A stretch of 64,000 nucleotides of DNA, taken from Conoideocrella luteorostrata (taxonomy: Eukaryota > Ascomycota > Sordariomycetes > Hypocreales > Clavicipitaceae). Positions 1 through 14,223 of the stretch are shown piece by piece. Below the pieces are notes generated by a model, which worked only from the letters and a program-made list of their open reading frames with translations, had not been told where the DNA came from and made no database searches. The position numbers were made by a program, and so were the translations under genes. The stretch lies in the NCBI GenBank assembly GCA_032433595.1, contig JASWJB010000074.1, forward strand, positions 86,969 to 150,968. Direction: 5' to 3'. Numbering within the stretch: the first letter of the stretch is position 1; every line of letters begins with the position of its first letter.

Positions 1-3000
1 ACTCCGTGTGTTGTAGGTCTCTCCGTTTGTGTCATACCCTGCAATGGCTCTCCTACGCCTTCCACAAATCGCAACTAACGGAACAGAGCTTGAAGCACGT
101 GAAACACGCCTAAAGTATTCAGGCCGGGCTCCTTCATCCATCGCCTCTACTTATTCGAGTCTTGCGAATACAGGGTTTGAGAGTTTTGTTGATGGCAGAG
201 CATGCTGTGGTTGCGACTCTGGTGACTCGACCACTGCAGCGTACGGACGGATGAAAAATCCATAAGCGCTGGAGCAAAAAGCTCGATTCTGGAGCGAAGA
301 ATTGAAGTATGAAACGACTTTGCTATAGAAAATCATGCGATTCTTGCAACATTTACTAATTCTATTGAAAGAACCACGATTTATCCCAAGTGTCAGGGCA
401 ATATCCCCATTTTCGCTGAATAGCCGCATCACTAGTCCTGGGTCGTGAGGGAACTTTCCGGAGAGGCAGAACAGTCACAATTTTGTATGCCAACGATCAT
501 TTGCGCTATGGGGCAAGGGGCTCTCCAAAATTCTCACAACTCTGGTGACCGTGATATACTTGAGATAACTTGATAGCCCTGCTCCCCACGCTTTACCTTC
601 CCGAAAGACGATCGGGGAAGCTACTGGTCAATTCTAAGCGCTAGAGGCTAATGTCTGAAGAAAAAATAGAAGTTTAATTAAGCGCCGGGGCTTATCTTGC
701 ATGGCACTAGCTACTATTCCGTAGCTATCTTAAGAAAACCCCAATCGAGCTAAGGTTCCAGTAACGGCGCCTTAGTAAATGAACGAGCCTTCACGAAGAA
801 CGAAGTAGATTCATATAATGAGAGTTTTGGACAGATAAGAGGTGAGAGGCAATGAACCAATGCAAAATGGAAACCTCGGAGGCTGCCGATAGAACGTAAT
901 CACGGTCCGCGAGAACGACCTGGCTGCACGACAGGCAACAAATTTAGGGGGCCACGCAGTTATCTATTGATCTGTTTAGCACCGGTGAGTGGGCGTGGCA
1001 TTTCCTTTGTCATGAAGGAGTCAATCACAGCATAGAAGTGCGCCACCTGAAGGAGGAAACTTCTCGACATTGGTGTTTCGCTTTTAAACATGTAGACTCT
1101 GGAGGCGTCTTAGTGTCGCTAGTCATGCATTTGGTGTACTTGCCCTAGCATAGCCAGGATTGAAGGAGCCAGCAGGTCGGTAGGCAAGAACTTCTGCATG
1201 TAGTGGGAACCACTCAATCTGCTATCTTAGATGGAGTCCTTGAGCTCGTCGCCGTGTGGGTGAGGCCACTCGACGCCGCCATCTGCAATGGCATTTCAAT
1301 AGTACCTTTTGGGGTTCTAGACGAATGAAAGTTTCAGTTCCATGACCGTTTTCCTTGTCATAACCTTCCTTGCTCCCAGCTGTTACCTTCCTGTGCTCCA
1401 GTAGCCTCTCACACGCGCATTACGTGGTTCACCAAGACACCGGCTTTCCCCGTAGAACCGCACTCCCTGCCAGATGCACAGCCGCTAGAGACCCATAGAA
1501 AGCGGCACAATCAATTTCTCAGTTTGGTTGGTGGTCTATAACAGGCTATTGAATGCGCTGGTCCGACTGCTATACTTAGGACTACGAGTCAGCCTGTCGC
1601 AGCTGACGAAGGCACTGATTGCTTGTGCCTTTCAAACTTCTAGTTAGGCTGCCGGGTTTAATGACATGACTAAATTCCATCTGCTGCCTGTTTCGGGCGA
1701 TTCCTAGGAGTCCTGCTGGCTCTGGCTTGCAGCGGGCTTCCGGTAGACCTACTCTCGCTCGGCCAACAATAGCTCTGGAGATTGATAGTACACTATTTTA
1801 TGTACCAATTGCTGGGAGGCATTATTTTCCTTCCCATTTCCATTTTGGAGAGTCAAATCAGGAAGCTTCGCCCACAGACGTGATTGGCATGTCTACGTTG
1901 CGTAATTCATAGCGCAAAGACGCAGTCAAAACTGCTGGCTTCAGTGATAGCACCCTGAAGTTCGGCACTTCCAAAGAAACAGCTGAGGGCTGTGTACTCC
2001 CTTGCCCCATCGATTAAAATTAAAACATAATACCGCCTCTCACAGCTGTTGAGAGAGAGCCTAAGCTTGAGACCAAAGTTCTTGTCGACGAACTGTGGCT
2101 ATAGGCTCCGCACTTAAAGTGCACTGCAACGCACTCACTTGCACAGTTTGTAGAATGATCACAGAAAAGTTATTCTGCACACAGTCGAGACTGTAATGTG
2201 AGTCCTTAAAAAGCGAAACTACAGATGATGAACTTGGAGATAACATACTTACTTTATCTGTAGCCAGAGAAATTGGCCAATGCTCCGCGAGAAATATGCC
2301 TTTCTCCAACGGAGGGCTATGTCATCTTGAGAATTCTCACAGGAGGAGGGCATACTTTAGATAACACGGCGTGAAGTGTTCTTTGTTTCAGTATTGGCTG
2401 TATTAAGTTATCGGCCATCACACCATCACACGGAATTCCCGCCTTTCTCGTTCTGCAACGAATGATCTGATGAAAGGTTCCATGAACATGATCTACGAGA
2501 TCTTGTCGCCTTCTTTTTAAGCACTGGTCAGCACAACCACCCGATACAGTGGCATCATCGATCGTCATCTCTCCCACGTCTTTTCAGCGAGTAGCCCAAT
2601 CCACCCCTGCACCTTGATTTGCATTTTAAGACAAGGCCATGGGGCACATCTTTTCACATCGGGTGCTTGACCCAAAATGTCCTGTGTATTCTGTGTCTCT
2701 CACAAATGTCGTTGGCGCTTACGATGCTGAATCTCAATTGTTATCATAAAGTGCAATGTCCATTAAACATGAGATGCCATCTGACGCGAGTAAGAATATA
2801 GTGATATCTTTCCTTGGTTGAGCGATACATGGGTTCTCTGAGCCAGGTTAGCCACGACGGCGGTGAAATGATCAGGGATGCGAATTACGGCCTGATGAAC
2901 CCTGATTATACTTAAGCCCTTGGGGTATTGTCTGGCTTGGCCATGGTGGAATCCATTTTGCCTTCGAGGAAAAACAACCATATGCCTAAGGGGCATGTGA

Positions 3001-6000
3001 CTATGAAGAAGGATATTTCAGCCCCTCCAAGAAGGATTTATGATCAATCAACAAGCCTTTTCGCTTGTTAAGAAACTACCCAGCTCACACAAGGGTATTT
3101 CAGCACTCACAAGGTGTTTGCGGCCTCCTTTATGCTATTAGCCAATGCGTTACTCGTAAATAAAGTCTATGACTGATGCCTTCATTTTTTGCTCCGATCC
3201 TAATGCGAGGGTACCCTTGATCGCCTTAAGCAAGAATTGTTTACTGCGAATTCTTCAACTTTCTCTCACTGCCTATCTGTTGAACCTATTTGGTCTTCCA
3301 GTGATGTTGAGGACCATGGTGACGGCTATAGACAACACGCCGCGATCAACATGATTCGTTCTAGTACGAAGCTCAATGCCGAGGTTATTCTCAACGGAGT
3401 TACCAATTACATCGACCAATTTTCGATCCTTCATCAAGGTAAGGAGGATGTTGTTTAACCGTTTGATGTCATCATCTCACTCTGCTCCCATGCATTACAT
3501 ATACGTGGACAAAGCGGCGATTGTTAACAGAAAACCCCGGGCTAGTTTTGGAGTACAGGGTATTTTGGGAGTAGAAAGGGATGGAGAATTGGACTCCTTT
3601 AGATGGAGCTGGCAAGGCCACCCACGTGGGAGATATCTGTGAGCTTTGTACCAATGCTTGGACTTATTGACACTTACATTTGTTTGGTTACGTGCCCTAG
3701 GATGGGTATTCAGTTGGAGAAAGGCTCTCTATTTGCGCATTATGACGAGAGAATAACGCGATATCTTCCTTCGCTCGGTATGAGGTGTGGAGATAAGTGT
3801 CGAGGCTTCAAGAACCTGAGCAAGCTGAAAGTCAATAACGATGATTAAATGAGCCACGAGCGCCATTTTCCATGAAAAGTCTAAGCAAGCCTTTACAAAA
3901 CCTTCAAACCGGCTCTTGTCGTATTGCTTTTGTGTATTGAGCTGGCTCGAATCAGAGAGAGCGGCGAAGATTCTGAAGATTCTGGTTTCGATGCTCATCT
4001 TACAGCAACCAGCTTTTTTAATCTCACTTGACCAAGAGGCACAACTAGACAGATTGACAATCTTTCATGCCTCAAGAGATCGAGTTGTTTCATCTGCATT
4101 ATTTCCGGGCATGCTACAAGATGTTCGTCCCGATGAAACGTATTTAGCTCTCGGAGGCATTGAAGAGTGTTCCGCGGATGAATATCAGCTAGATGGTGTC
4201 ACACTGTTGAAACTGATATCAGTTCCAAGGTCCACAATTTCTAATTTGGATGGATTTTATCCAGTATGGTGGATATAATCTCAGGGTTAAGGCAGAGACG
4301 ACACGTCTCCATCTTGATCTTAACTTACGTCTCAAGACCTCTTTATATCGATAGTTGACAAACACATCAACTTGAAGACCCCCGATCTAGCTCAACAGAA
4401 GGGGTGCGAGCTGGGTCTCAAGACCAAGATAACTCCGCCTTGTTTTGGGTGAATCTCGTCTGTGTGGCTCTTCGTGATGCGGATATACTGTATGGCTTTA
4501 ATATATCACAAAAGTCTCCCGATACAGTGTGCTGGCTGTGCGGTTATTCTATGACCAATATCCAGCGCGTGCTTCAGCGCCAAGAATTCTGCGAGGAGGT
4601 TCTTATAGTTGGCAGCCGTTTGCCAGACAGTGCCTGTCTTTGAGCTTTCAACCATAGTGAAGCCAGAGTTAAAGAATGGTATAGCTCCCATGGACACATA
4701 GGTAGTATTCAAGAAGTGCTCTACCTTCCTAGAAATACATGACTGAATGGAGAATTCTCATCATGAGTCAGCTGAAGACTGTGTACAGGAGTTACATGCG
4801 GCTGGCGTCTGCTCTCTTCGAGGTACACATGAGCATATCTTAGGGCTGACCTGCATCCTTGTTGGATTCCTGCGCGAAATCATTATCTGTGCCTCATATC
4901 TGAGCTACTCGGTAAGAAGATTCGTCAAAGACCATGTTTGGTCAATTAGATGTGTGTCCACCCAATGGATGTGACACACCGGGAAAATCCACGGTGGATC
5001 AACGTCATTTGCAGCTCTTAAGTCGGCAGCCTCATTTCTGAAGAGATATCTTTTATGTGGCTACATTATCTGGGCTCTCATAGTATTCTGGCTAGAGTAG
5101 CAGCCTTTCTTCTCCTCTTAAACTTAATAAGCATTAATGGTGAGTCTCAATAAGTACTTTACGGATCTAAGGCAGGTGCACGTAGCTCGGTCCTATAACC
5201 AGCAGTACCTCAGAGAACGTAATCATAACCAGTTGGAGGACATGAAATGAAGACCTTTGCGTTACTAGCAAATGTTTATCGACTTCCTCAGGTACACCAG
5301 GCGTAGAGCCATGAGCACACGGACGGCATTGGAGGGAAAGGAAAGGACTGACACCCTCTCAAGAGTCGATCGGTTTCTGAGAGTCTGTCCCTCTGATTAA
5401 CACGCTGAATTCTAATCCTTCAATTCTTTGTCCTGGGTTTTAGAGCCCTCAATAGTGACCTTGCTTACGTCCCAATCTTTGCCCAAACAGGGGATACTTG
5501 GCATATTATTCGGATGATAAGGCTTTTCGGATACGCCATATGACTAGCAATAATCATACCCCAATGTAACTACTCGAGGGAGCTGTAAGTCATGTATGCT
5601 ACGCGTCTCATTCTGCCTAAACGGTTAATACCTCTCGTCAAGTGTAGCTGATGGAGCAGAGTGTGTGAGTGAGGGTGATTGGTTCGGCCACCGTTGCAGT
5701 AGGGATCAAGAATGCTACAAAATGGCATTCTCGTCTCGTCCGACCGTTTTGGTCAACGCAGACACGAATCGCAACCTTTCAGTATCGGCTGATGACACGA
5801 TGCGAATCCAGGGCTCCCACAGAGGGCAGTGAGCACAATCGCCGGTCAGAACAGACGGGGAGTACAGCCATCTGGTGTTCGACGTTTGACCAGCTGGACA
5901 TGCGAAGATGCGTCGCTCATGAGGTATGGCGATATAATGACTCGTTTGAGAACTAGGCTGAGGCGGATGCTTCATACTCAAACTTCTCAGGTTAGCTCAC

Positions 6001-6960
6001 TAAGACTCAGAGGTGTAGCAGGCTGATAATTAAGAGTAAGGAACCTTGTCGGAGCAGAAATGGGCATGTGTTGATTTTCCTGTCATCCCCCATGCTGTCG
6101 TCACTTTGATTAGTTCGACTTCATGATTACATGTTTCCACCATTGTCTTTTATACTTATGACTTAAAATTGCTAAAACATAACCATACGATTTTCCAATT
6201 GCCCACTTATTTATGTACATCTATTTCGCATCGAGTTACGGCACACGAGCAGCAATGGACTTCACACTTGAGACCGCGGAGAACCCCCATTCCCCATCGT
6301 CGTAAGAAGATAACGCTGTGTTCTCGTGATGCTAGCAAGCTTGTGCTGTTTTCCATTGAACGCGGCCATCGACTTGAGAGGATCGAGCAGATCAAGACCG
6401 GGGGGGAAGGGACGCACGCCAACTACCCTATACAAAGTTGCTACTAGCCTCGCAATGTTTACAAAGCCATCGCAATTGGTTACATATATTGGAATATAGA
6501 GCTCATTTCTTTCTAAAATTTCCTTCTGATTATTTACTGAATTCTCCTCGTATTGAGTATTGCAACCTTCGGGCACAAATCGGACCGGTCCTTGCCTTTT
6601 CGTTTGAGACCGAAGCCTTGCCTACATATGTGCTGGGTGCAGTCATCATTTGGCCCCCAAATAGCCTGTGAACTAATAGACCAAATAAAAGATGACGCTG
6701 CACTAGACTCCGTGTTGTAACCATCAAGCCAAGCTACTCGGGGCACCCAGCGCCCAACAGTTCCAGGCACTTTTTGGCTGACTTTGAATGAATAATGACT
6801 ACATATCCCACCCCTCTCGTAAGCCACCTGCCTTGCCTCGGGCTTACGGTTTTACAACTTACCTGAGGAGTTGAAAAAAAAAAGGAATACAGAGCGCTAT
6901 GATGATACTATCTTCGCCAAACTCATCATCAGTCTCGCAAGCAGATGAAATAACTTCATT
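1..6960. other. No recognisable gene; degenerate sequence
   Basis: Open frames here are short (the longest about 120 codons, at 3916-4278), overlap one another on both strands, and show no domain motif I recognise. I found no pair of frames that joins at plausible GT-AG sites into a familiar protein. Stops are frequent in all frames and composition is mildly A/T-biased, which fits old, mutated repeats or decayed genes. I see no terminal repeats, transposase or reverse-transcriptase motifs, but a very degraded element would be invisible by eye. Confidence 0.5.
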
Positions 6961-9700
6961 TCTCACCCGAACTCATCAAAAGCCATGTCCACTTGCTCCT
7001 CTTTCGTTCCCTTGACCCAGCCAGTAGCATTGTCCGACAGCCTCGTAGGAATGGCCTTTTCGGACCGAACGAAAAGAGGCTGCGGGGGAGGCGTGAGGGG
7101 CGAGGAGCAGGCTGACATGGGTGGTGGCCGTCGACATGAGCTGGCTGGGGTCAATACGTAGTCAGCCCAACTCTTGCTTCCTCCCATGCATTGTTCTTCC
7201 CCATGCAAACCAGCCTCTTGCTAGCGACGGCCCGCACTATTAAATACTTCTTACTTCTTACTCCGTACTCCGTACAGTCTGCGGATGTTTTCAGATGCCG
7301 TTATTATGGGGGGTAGCCATCAACAGGGGTCTTGAATATGATACTCTAAAATTGGCTCTTCTCGTACGGAGTACGCAGTTATATCGCAGGCAAGTGAGGA
7401 AGCGCGAGCTTCATCGGCATGGCAGGGATTGGGGATGCTGGCTGCTGCACCTAACGCATACATACACAAGGTAGGGCCAATCCGGGCCTCTGCATAAGCA
7501 GTGTGGCTTTGGCACAACACCATGATGGATGATGCTACGTAACACCATGTTGAGTCCTGTCGTCTTCGGCTATCTACTAGCAATAGTTGGCCAGTTGGGC
7601 TAGTCATGGCGCAGAGCGTGGAGCATATACTACAATAAGGAACACGAACCCTTGTGCACTTATCCTCCGTCTGTGATGGTGCACATCAGACTTCAACACA
7701 CAGGACGTGTGGTTGCGATCACTCCCTGACGTCGGCAGTTGGGCAGATCACACTCTCTGGTCTGACAAACAGTTCCAACAGACCAATTCGGCTGAAGAGA
7801 ATATGTTCAGGGGTAAGTGCTAGCCGAAAAGAGACAACAAAAACAATTCGCATTTGGTGTGATGTTCTACAGAAGGCATCTGAATCTCGGCTGCTCTGGC
7901 AATATGTCGCACTCGCCTGTTACGCTAATTGCCTGCAGACTTCCAGCCGGGTAAGTGAGGAGATGTTCTGCGGCTCCTGAGTGAGGGCCGACCAACTGGG
8001 AACAGGCAGAATGAACCGTTCGTAGTACGGAGCACAGCTACCACACCCACATACGCACGTAAAGTATGGTGCAGGGTCTCGATTTATCAGTGTCGATCCT
8101 AACCGAACAAAGAAGAATGAAGTCGGCTAACAAGGGGAACAGGGTCAGTTGACAGTGGAAGCTTGCCAGAATGCGCAACGAAGCATTTGCCCCATCATGC
8201 CTGTCTTTATTGGATGGGATGAGCGAGACATTAGAGAATCTTGGGTTGCTGATGTCAAAAAGATGGATGGATGTCTTGCCCTTTCAAAGGGAGGCTTACC
8301 GATGATTCTGTTTATAGCGGTAGTGATTGGCGTGCCCTAGCATCCGCGAACCGCAGTGCCAGCTGGAGACAACGACAATTGCATTCCTGGTCCTCAGCAA
8401 ATTCCAACCTCGCCGCCGGGCTGTACCAACCCCGACGGACTGAGCTCGAGCAATGCTGATCGTCAAATGCAACAGCCTAGCCAACACGGGAGAACAAATT
8501 TCATTTTTGAATGCCAGATGCTCCGCATGCCACAGACCCGATAGGAAGGTGGGCAAACAATGCCATGGAGCAGTGTTGTACAATACCACATCTGTTTTCT
8601 CTGTCGCGTGTTGTTTCTTGTTGTGAGCGGGTGAGGTGGGACTTGACCAAAGGCATACATTTCTCTCGGTCCCGCTTTGGACAAAAGCTTCTAGAGCAGA
8701 CCCACAATCAGCCGATGGCGATGGAGGAGCCCTCGTTTTAGGCTAGGTTAATATCTCACAAATCAAGGTTTAAACCGAGCAGTTCGCAAATATATTGTAA
8801 AGGGAACTCCGTAGCTATTGTATGAGGTTACTCACAAGCTGACTAGGGCCACGTACACTGCATCTCATGGACAGCCTTCCAACGAGTCCTACCCGATCAC
8901 GGAAGCTGAAGTTACAGCATTCTACGGAGTACGTAGCCCCATCGCTGGTAATGTAGTACGGCCAGTTTCAAGCAAACACTTGATGAAATCAGATGCAAAA
9001 CAAGACCCGAAATCGCCAACGTTTGAGCGAAACACGTATGAAGACGAGGGCTGGTAGCACAAACTGCTACGTGACTTTACAGGCGATGGGAGATGATGAC
9101 GAACAGAAATTTGACTCGGGACACCCTATCCACACTGCAGCCTGCTCGCATCTCTGGGGCGGACCAAATAGGATGCTAACAACACGTCTGAAATACTCCT
9201 GCAATAGGGGAAGGGGGGGGGGGAGAGGGTATAGGGAAGGCAGATGATGGCATGCGCTGGTTTGACATCACAGTCACCTTGATTGAGTTCCTCGTCCAGA
9301 GTGGCGGCGACGGATCCAATGACGGCGTATATTCCGAACACAATGTCATTTTGGCGCGTTCTCTACAAGGCTCGAATACATCATCGAAGGTTGTGGCGAA
9401 GCACGGACAATAAGTGTTCTGTCGCCGGAATTCAAAGGTTTAGGAGAACATTCGAGGGGTGCGACAAAGCTAAAAAGCCAAGTCAATACTCGTGTGCTCC
9501 GTAATACTTGATCGATAGAGGGCGATAGAGGGTGATGGAGGGCAGTATGGGAGTTATGCGAGGTGAAACAGAAAGTGGATAGGGCGTCACTCTCTGTTGG
9601 AAGGTCCATGGCGTTGCGGTCTGGCTGGGCGTCTCGGTGTCGCCGGCTGGGATCGTCGATAACATAGCACAGAAAAAGGCACTGTACATACTGTGCAACA
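6961..9700. other. Gene-free stretch carrying copies of a TACGGAGTA motif
   Basis: No supported gene. The stretch holds four exact copies of TACTCCGTA or its complement TACGGAGTA: two overlapping at 7259-7274, one at 7365-7373 and one at 8933-8941. Near-copies TACGGAGCA/TGCTCCGTA lie at 8026-8034 and 9495-9503. An 11-base G run is at 9213-9223. Open frames such as 9346-9855 on the minus strand lack recognisable motifs and overlap equally long frames on the other strand. Confidence 0.5.
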
Positions 9701-11246
9701 ACGAATGAGCTCTGGTTGCAGACAGTGCTAACTACATTCCGATACAGTACGCCACTAACAAGCCACGCGAGCAGGCGAGAGGGTCCGCGCAAGCCCACAG
9801 GCAAGTCTCGCTTTTTGGCATCCCAAACCACCCAAAAGAGCCAACCAAGCTGCAAACCTGGTGTCTTGTGTCTTGTGTCGCCTCAGGTCCCCACCGCCTG
9901 TCTGGGCTCATCGATTAATGCTCGTCAGCCATTCGCTCGCAGCAGCACCACCATCATCATCACGTTGGCCGTGGCACCTTGGATTCAGTCTGCTGCTCGT
10001 TCATGCTCATGCGCTCCATCATGTTCCATACACTCCGGGCACCACTCCGGGCCTTCCCTGCCAGTGTGTCAGTCGAAAACTAGCCAGCCCGCTAGATCCT
10101 GGACCGCTCGCCAGCCAATGCCATTCAATCGCCGTGGCTCTCCAACTTTTCTCTGAGCCACACACACGCATAGTACGGTGTGCATTTTGGCTGCTCTGAA
10201 CAAGAGACACACGGACGCACACGCTCACACACACACACACACGCATGTATTGTCCATAGTGTACAAAAGTACTCCATGGTCCATCCTTGTCTGGCTATAA
10301 TCTAGCTAATTTCTCTTTGGGTTCTAAAAAATGGACCCCGTTGCCCGTTCTGGCATCGTCTTTCTGTCGGAGTTTGTTGAACGCATTCCTGTGGCTCCGC
10401 CCTCTTACGCCAACATGAGCCAGCCCCAAGCCATCGGTGCCCCGTCGCCTCCAGTCGATCCAGTCCTGGCCGTCGCTGGCTCCGTTTACTGGGGCTGCTT
10501 CGTTTTTGTTCTTGAACCCCGTCCTCCCCACCCTGCCATGCCTGTCCAGAAAAGAAGCACAGCATTCGCCGCTCCTGCTCCGTATTTGTATTCGTGTCGG
10601 GAACATCGAGGGCTGTCGCGCAAAGCACACACTCCTTCCTTCTTACCATCTTTTCGTCGGCGACCCGGATTCTATCCACCAAACAAAGCTCACGACTTTC
10701 GACGACTCCGACGACTCCGACGACGGCGAACGATTGAAGTTATTCGCATTGCTTGGCTTCTATCTCTTCTTCCCCAGACTTCCCAACACCCCCGACAGTC
10801 CCCGCGTATTGCAGGTAGGGCCCGCTTCGAAAGGGCCGAATAATACCTGCAGGTCCTACAGGCACCGACCGACCAACCACCCTGCGTCTGCCGTGTTCGC
10901 TCTGCTATTGCTGCTCCCGCTGTCGAATTTGCTACCGCCCCAAGGCCACGCGAGTTTTGTTCCCGCTTGGAGTTGCAGCCATTGCCAATATTTCTCCCCG
11001 CAAATCTTATTCCAAGATTCCAAGATCTGGCATTTGGCGTCGTGTCGACGTTCCATTCACCCGTATCGATAAAACCACCTCGTCGCCATTCGCCTCACCG
11101 TTGGCATTCCACCGCCCTGCCGTCTTTGCTGTCCGCCTCTTCCTTCGCCTGACGACCACGGTCACGACGAGGAGGCACTGCCTCCTAATTCCGCCGAAAA
11201 ACGCAAATTGTCCCATTCTCCTCCACGTACGCCATTCACCGTCAAA
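9701..11246 (+). promoter_or_regulatory. Long CT-rich upstream/leader region of the col-26-like gene
   Basis: About 1.5 kb of pyrimidine-rich sequence with many CCCC/CTTC tracts precedes the regulator gene. This is the usual look of promoters and long 5' leaders of fungal regulatory genes. A CA dinucleotide repeat lies at about 10226-10242. Two sizeable overlapping plus-strand open frames (10331-10843 and 10437-11072) are rich in Pro, Ser, Arg and Leu, as expected from reading CT-rich DNA, and show no domain. They may be chance frames or upstream ORFs of a long leader. I cannot place the transcription start. Confidence 0.4.
10226..10242. repeat. (CA)n microsatellite
   Basis: An uninterrupted CA dinucleotide run in the upstream region of the col-26-like gene. 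Confidence 0.8.
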
Positions 11247-13370
11247 ATGTCCCAGGCAGTCAAGAGGGCCTGCGATGCCTGTCATCGCCGCAAGGTCAAG
11301 TGTGACGGCATCAACCCTTGCCGCAACTGTTCTTCAGCCCAGCTGTCGTGCACATACAATGCTATTCCTCAGAAGAAAGGCCCTAAGGGCTCTCGCGCCA
11401 AGGTCATCAGCGAGCTGCGAGAGACGCAACGACAGACCAGTTTATCAGCCAAGGTTCAGAGCCGAATGAACGGTCTTGCTTGCCCATCTACAGGCTCAGG
11501 TCTTGCTCCTACCCCGGGCCTTCTGACCAGCGAACTCGTCAAGGAGTGCGCTCAATTTTTCTTCGATCACCTATATCCCCAGGCCCCCATTCTGGACCAA
11601 CGACAAATTGAGCAACAAGTGTTATATATGGAACAAAACCGAGATGCCTACTGTCTTCTGACGTCCCTCTGCGCATTTATCATGCTTCAGCCCGGTATGT
11701 CAATGCCGGCCGGCGACCCATACAACCTCGATATGGTCCCTGGCGCCAATATTGTTTCGAGCCAGCTTCTTATGGAGGAGTGTCTTCGGGTTCGCAAGGG
11801 CTATGAATACCTCGACTCTATTACCTTGAACTCTCTCGCTACTAACTTTTTCCTCTTTGGCTGCTACTCTGGTCAGGAGATGCACGACAAGGCATGGTAC
11901 TATTTGCGTGAGGCCACCACTATGATCCACGTTGCTGGTATGAATAAGGAAGAGCACTACAGGCAATTCGACCCTGCCGAGGCCGCCCGACGACGACGTC
12001 TCTACTGGCTCTTCTTCTCTGTCGAGCGTGCCTACGCTATCCAGCGTCAACGCCCTATTACCCTCCAGGCCACAATCAACCTTCCAACACTGGTCGGTGA
12101 CAACACCGATCCCCAGGCTCACCAGCTCAACAGCTTCATTATGCTTGTCAATATGTTCCAACCGTTTGATGATGTATTCACAGCTACTTGGAACAAGACT
12201 AGAGGCCAGTTCACTTCTCAGTACATCAGCGGTCTGCAGAAGCAGCTCAATGATACCGTGCAGTCATACGCCTGCCAGGATACAAGCTTCCAGGACCTCC
12301 ACACCAACCAGCAGTGGTTAAAGAATACAGTCTGGCAATTGACCAGTGGCGTCGTGAATGGGACGAATGACGATTCGATGTCCTTCCAGTATCCCATAAA
12401 CATGTCTCGAGAACTCCTGGTTAATATGGCATCGCAATTCCCTGTACAGGTTGTCAATCTTCTCGGCACTGGCTTGGTAAGTCCTCCTGAACAGCATCTA
12501 TAGAAGGCAAGCATCTCTAACTAACCCTTTTGCCAGATTGAAAAACTCTTGGAAATGTCAGCATCCATGACCGAATATCTTGTCATGCAGCCTGCTTCCC
12601 GAGACCCCTTCGCCGTGGGTCCTCGTGAGCACCTGAACCAGATTCTTGTTATGGTTGCTGCCGCTCGAAACGGCGATTACCGTTTCCTGCCGTTGCTCAT
12701 GCACAAGCTCGGCGAAGTTCTTCCCCGCATGACCAACCCCATGCTTCAGGATGCCCCTGAAAACACAGATCTTTCCAACATAGATATTTTCGACGGCTTT
12801 GGTACTGCTGGCATGGCCCAACCCCCCAGCCAGATGCACATGGCCATGGATGGCGACTACGATCGCAAGTTTTCAGTTGAAGAGTATGACAAAAAATATG
12901 CCATGGAACTGAGTGGCCACACGCCTGAATCGGCTACCCACTCCAACCATTCCAACGGCTCTCCATCAACTGGGCAGCAGGGTTCGTCCGATATGGGCAA
13001 CTCCTTCGTAAGCTCACCAGGTGTCATGTCACCAGGGATGGAATACCCTCACAATATGAATGGATTTATATCTGAAATGGTGATGAGCCCGATAGGCAAT
13101 CCGGGACAATCGAACAGCATGTCACAAGGCCAACAAATGAGCCATGATGGCATGTCACAAGGAATGAATGGCATGGCCACGCAAAATATGCGGCCACCAG
13201 GAATGAATGCGCTGAATTCTCTAGGTGGAATGAACCAAATGCAGCAACAGAGGCAAACTAGCTTCCACATGCAGGGTCAACCTCATTTGGGAGGGTTACA
13301 AAATCTCCAGAGAGCAGCTTCAGACGGTAGCACTTCGATGGTGGGCTTGAATACAATGGGCGCTTACTAG
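11247..13370 (+). CDS. col-26: Zn2Cys6 transcription factor, COL-26/BglR type
   Basis: Predicted nuclear regulator of 687 residues, exons 11247-12476 and 12537-13370. The 60-nt intron has GTAAGT, CTAAC and CCAG signals, and the phase is kept. The N-terminus has a complete binuclear cluster, Cys 9, 12, 19, 25, 28 and 35 (CX2CX6CX5CX2CX6C), followed by the conserved linker IPQKKGPKGSRAKVISELRE. That linker is what I associate with Neurospora COL-26 and Trichoderma BglR, regulators of glucose sensing, starch and beta-glucosidase genes and carbon-nitrogen balance. A fungal-specific TF domain follows (roughly residues 90-380). The last 120 residues are rich in Met, Gly, Asn and Gln, a likely disordered activation region. 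The ATG at 11247 has AAA upstream and precedes the cluster directly. Length is typical. Family identity is strong; orthology is inferred. Confidence 0.92.
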
Positions 13371-14223
13371 CCTATGGAAGCCTCTTTGCTACACCGTTCC
13401 GACTCTGCATCATTCTTGTACGCATATTTTTCTTCGTCACGGCTGGTTCGTTAAAGGAAGAATATACCTGGCCCAACTCAAGTCACTCATTCTACCGGCT
13501 TTCTTTTGTTCCACACCATTTCCTTTGTTAGTCTACTCTACCACAAAGATGGCGATAATAACGACTTCTTTGCTATTTTAGCGGCCCAGAGTTAGTCGTA
13601 TCCTATTACTTCGCACTTGACTTAAAGGAGCCGAGCATTGCCCAAAGAGCGTCTGAATATTCTTAACTAGCATGGCGGGCTTCAAAGATTTTGCATGATA
13701 CTATAATTGTTTCTCATTATCTATTATTAAGCACCGACTTGATTGTTTTATTGTATCATTTTTTTGTCGCTTGGATCGGGGAATAAGGCTGGAATGCCCA
13801 GGAGTTGGATTGATATTTTGGCTTGCAAAAACGGATGAAGGCGTCGATGGGTTTACTTAACAAGTTGTGAGATTGCCTTGAATTTCTTCGATGTAGGGCA
13901 CGACTTTTTGGCTATTATCATGAATTTATGCCATTGTGGATTGTGCATGACGGATCAGTCCCCATGGACTCTTTATTTTACACTGCAGGGATAGCTAGCC
14001 AGCCAGTATAGATAGCAAATTGATTACGCTAGAGCAATTTTTACATCTTGACTTGGAGTGATGTTGTTCATTTGCGTGCTGCTTGTCTGGCCCTGGTCTG
14101 GTTATTTAACGCCAAATCATTCAACTAGTTATGGGTATTTTCCAACGCTCCTGATGTCATCATGCTACGACATGGTTCTAACTCCACTTACTGTTACAAA
14201 GTTCTAGTCCCATGAGCAGCATA
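13371..14223. other. Intergenic region between convergent genes
   Basis: About 850 bases between the 3' ends of the col-26-like gene (+) and the lipase gene (-). It is A/T-rich and must contain both 3' untranslated regions. I see no further gene, repeat or RNA gene. Confidence 0.6.

Noticed and set aside
9346..9855. 169-codon minus-strand open frame
   Set aside because: No domain or signal sequence, low-complexity amino-acid use, and competing frames on the opposite strand. I treat it as chance.
10437..11072. 211-codon plus-strand open frame upstream of the regulator
   Set aside because: Its composition reflects CT-rich leader DNA, it overlaps another long frame, and it has no recognisable motif.
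11700..12161. 153-codon minus-strand frame inside the regulator gene
   Set aside because: Antisense shadow of a conserved coding exon.
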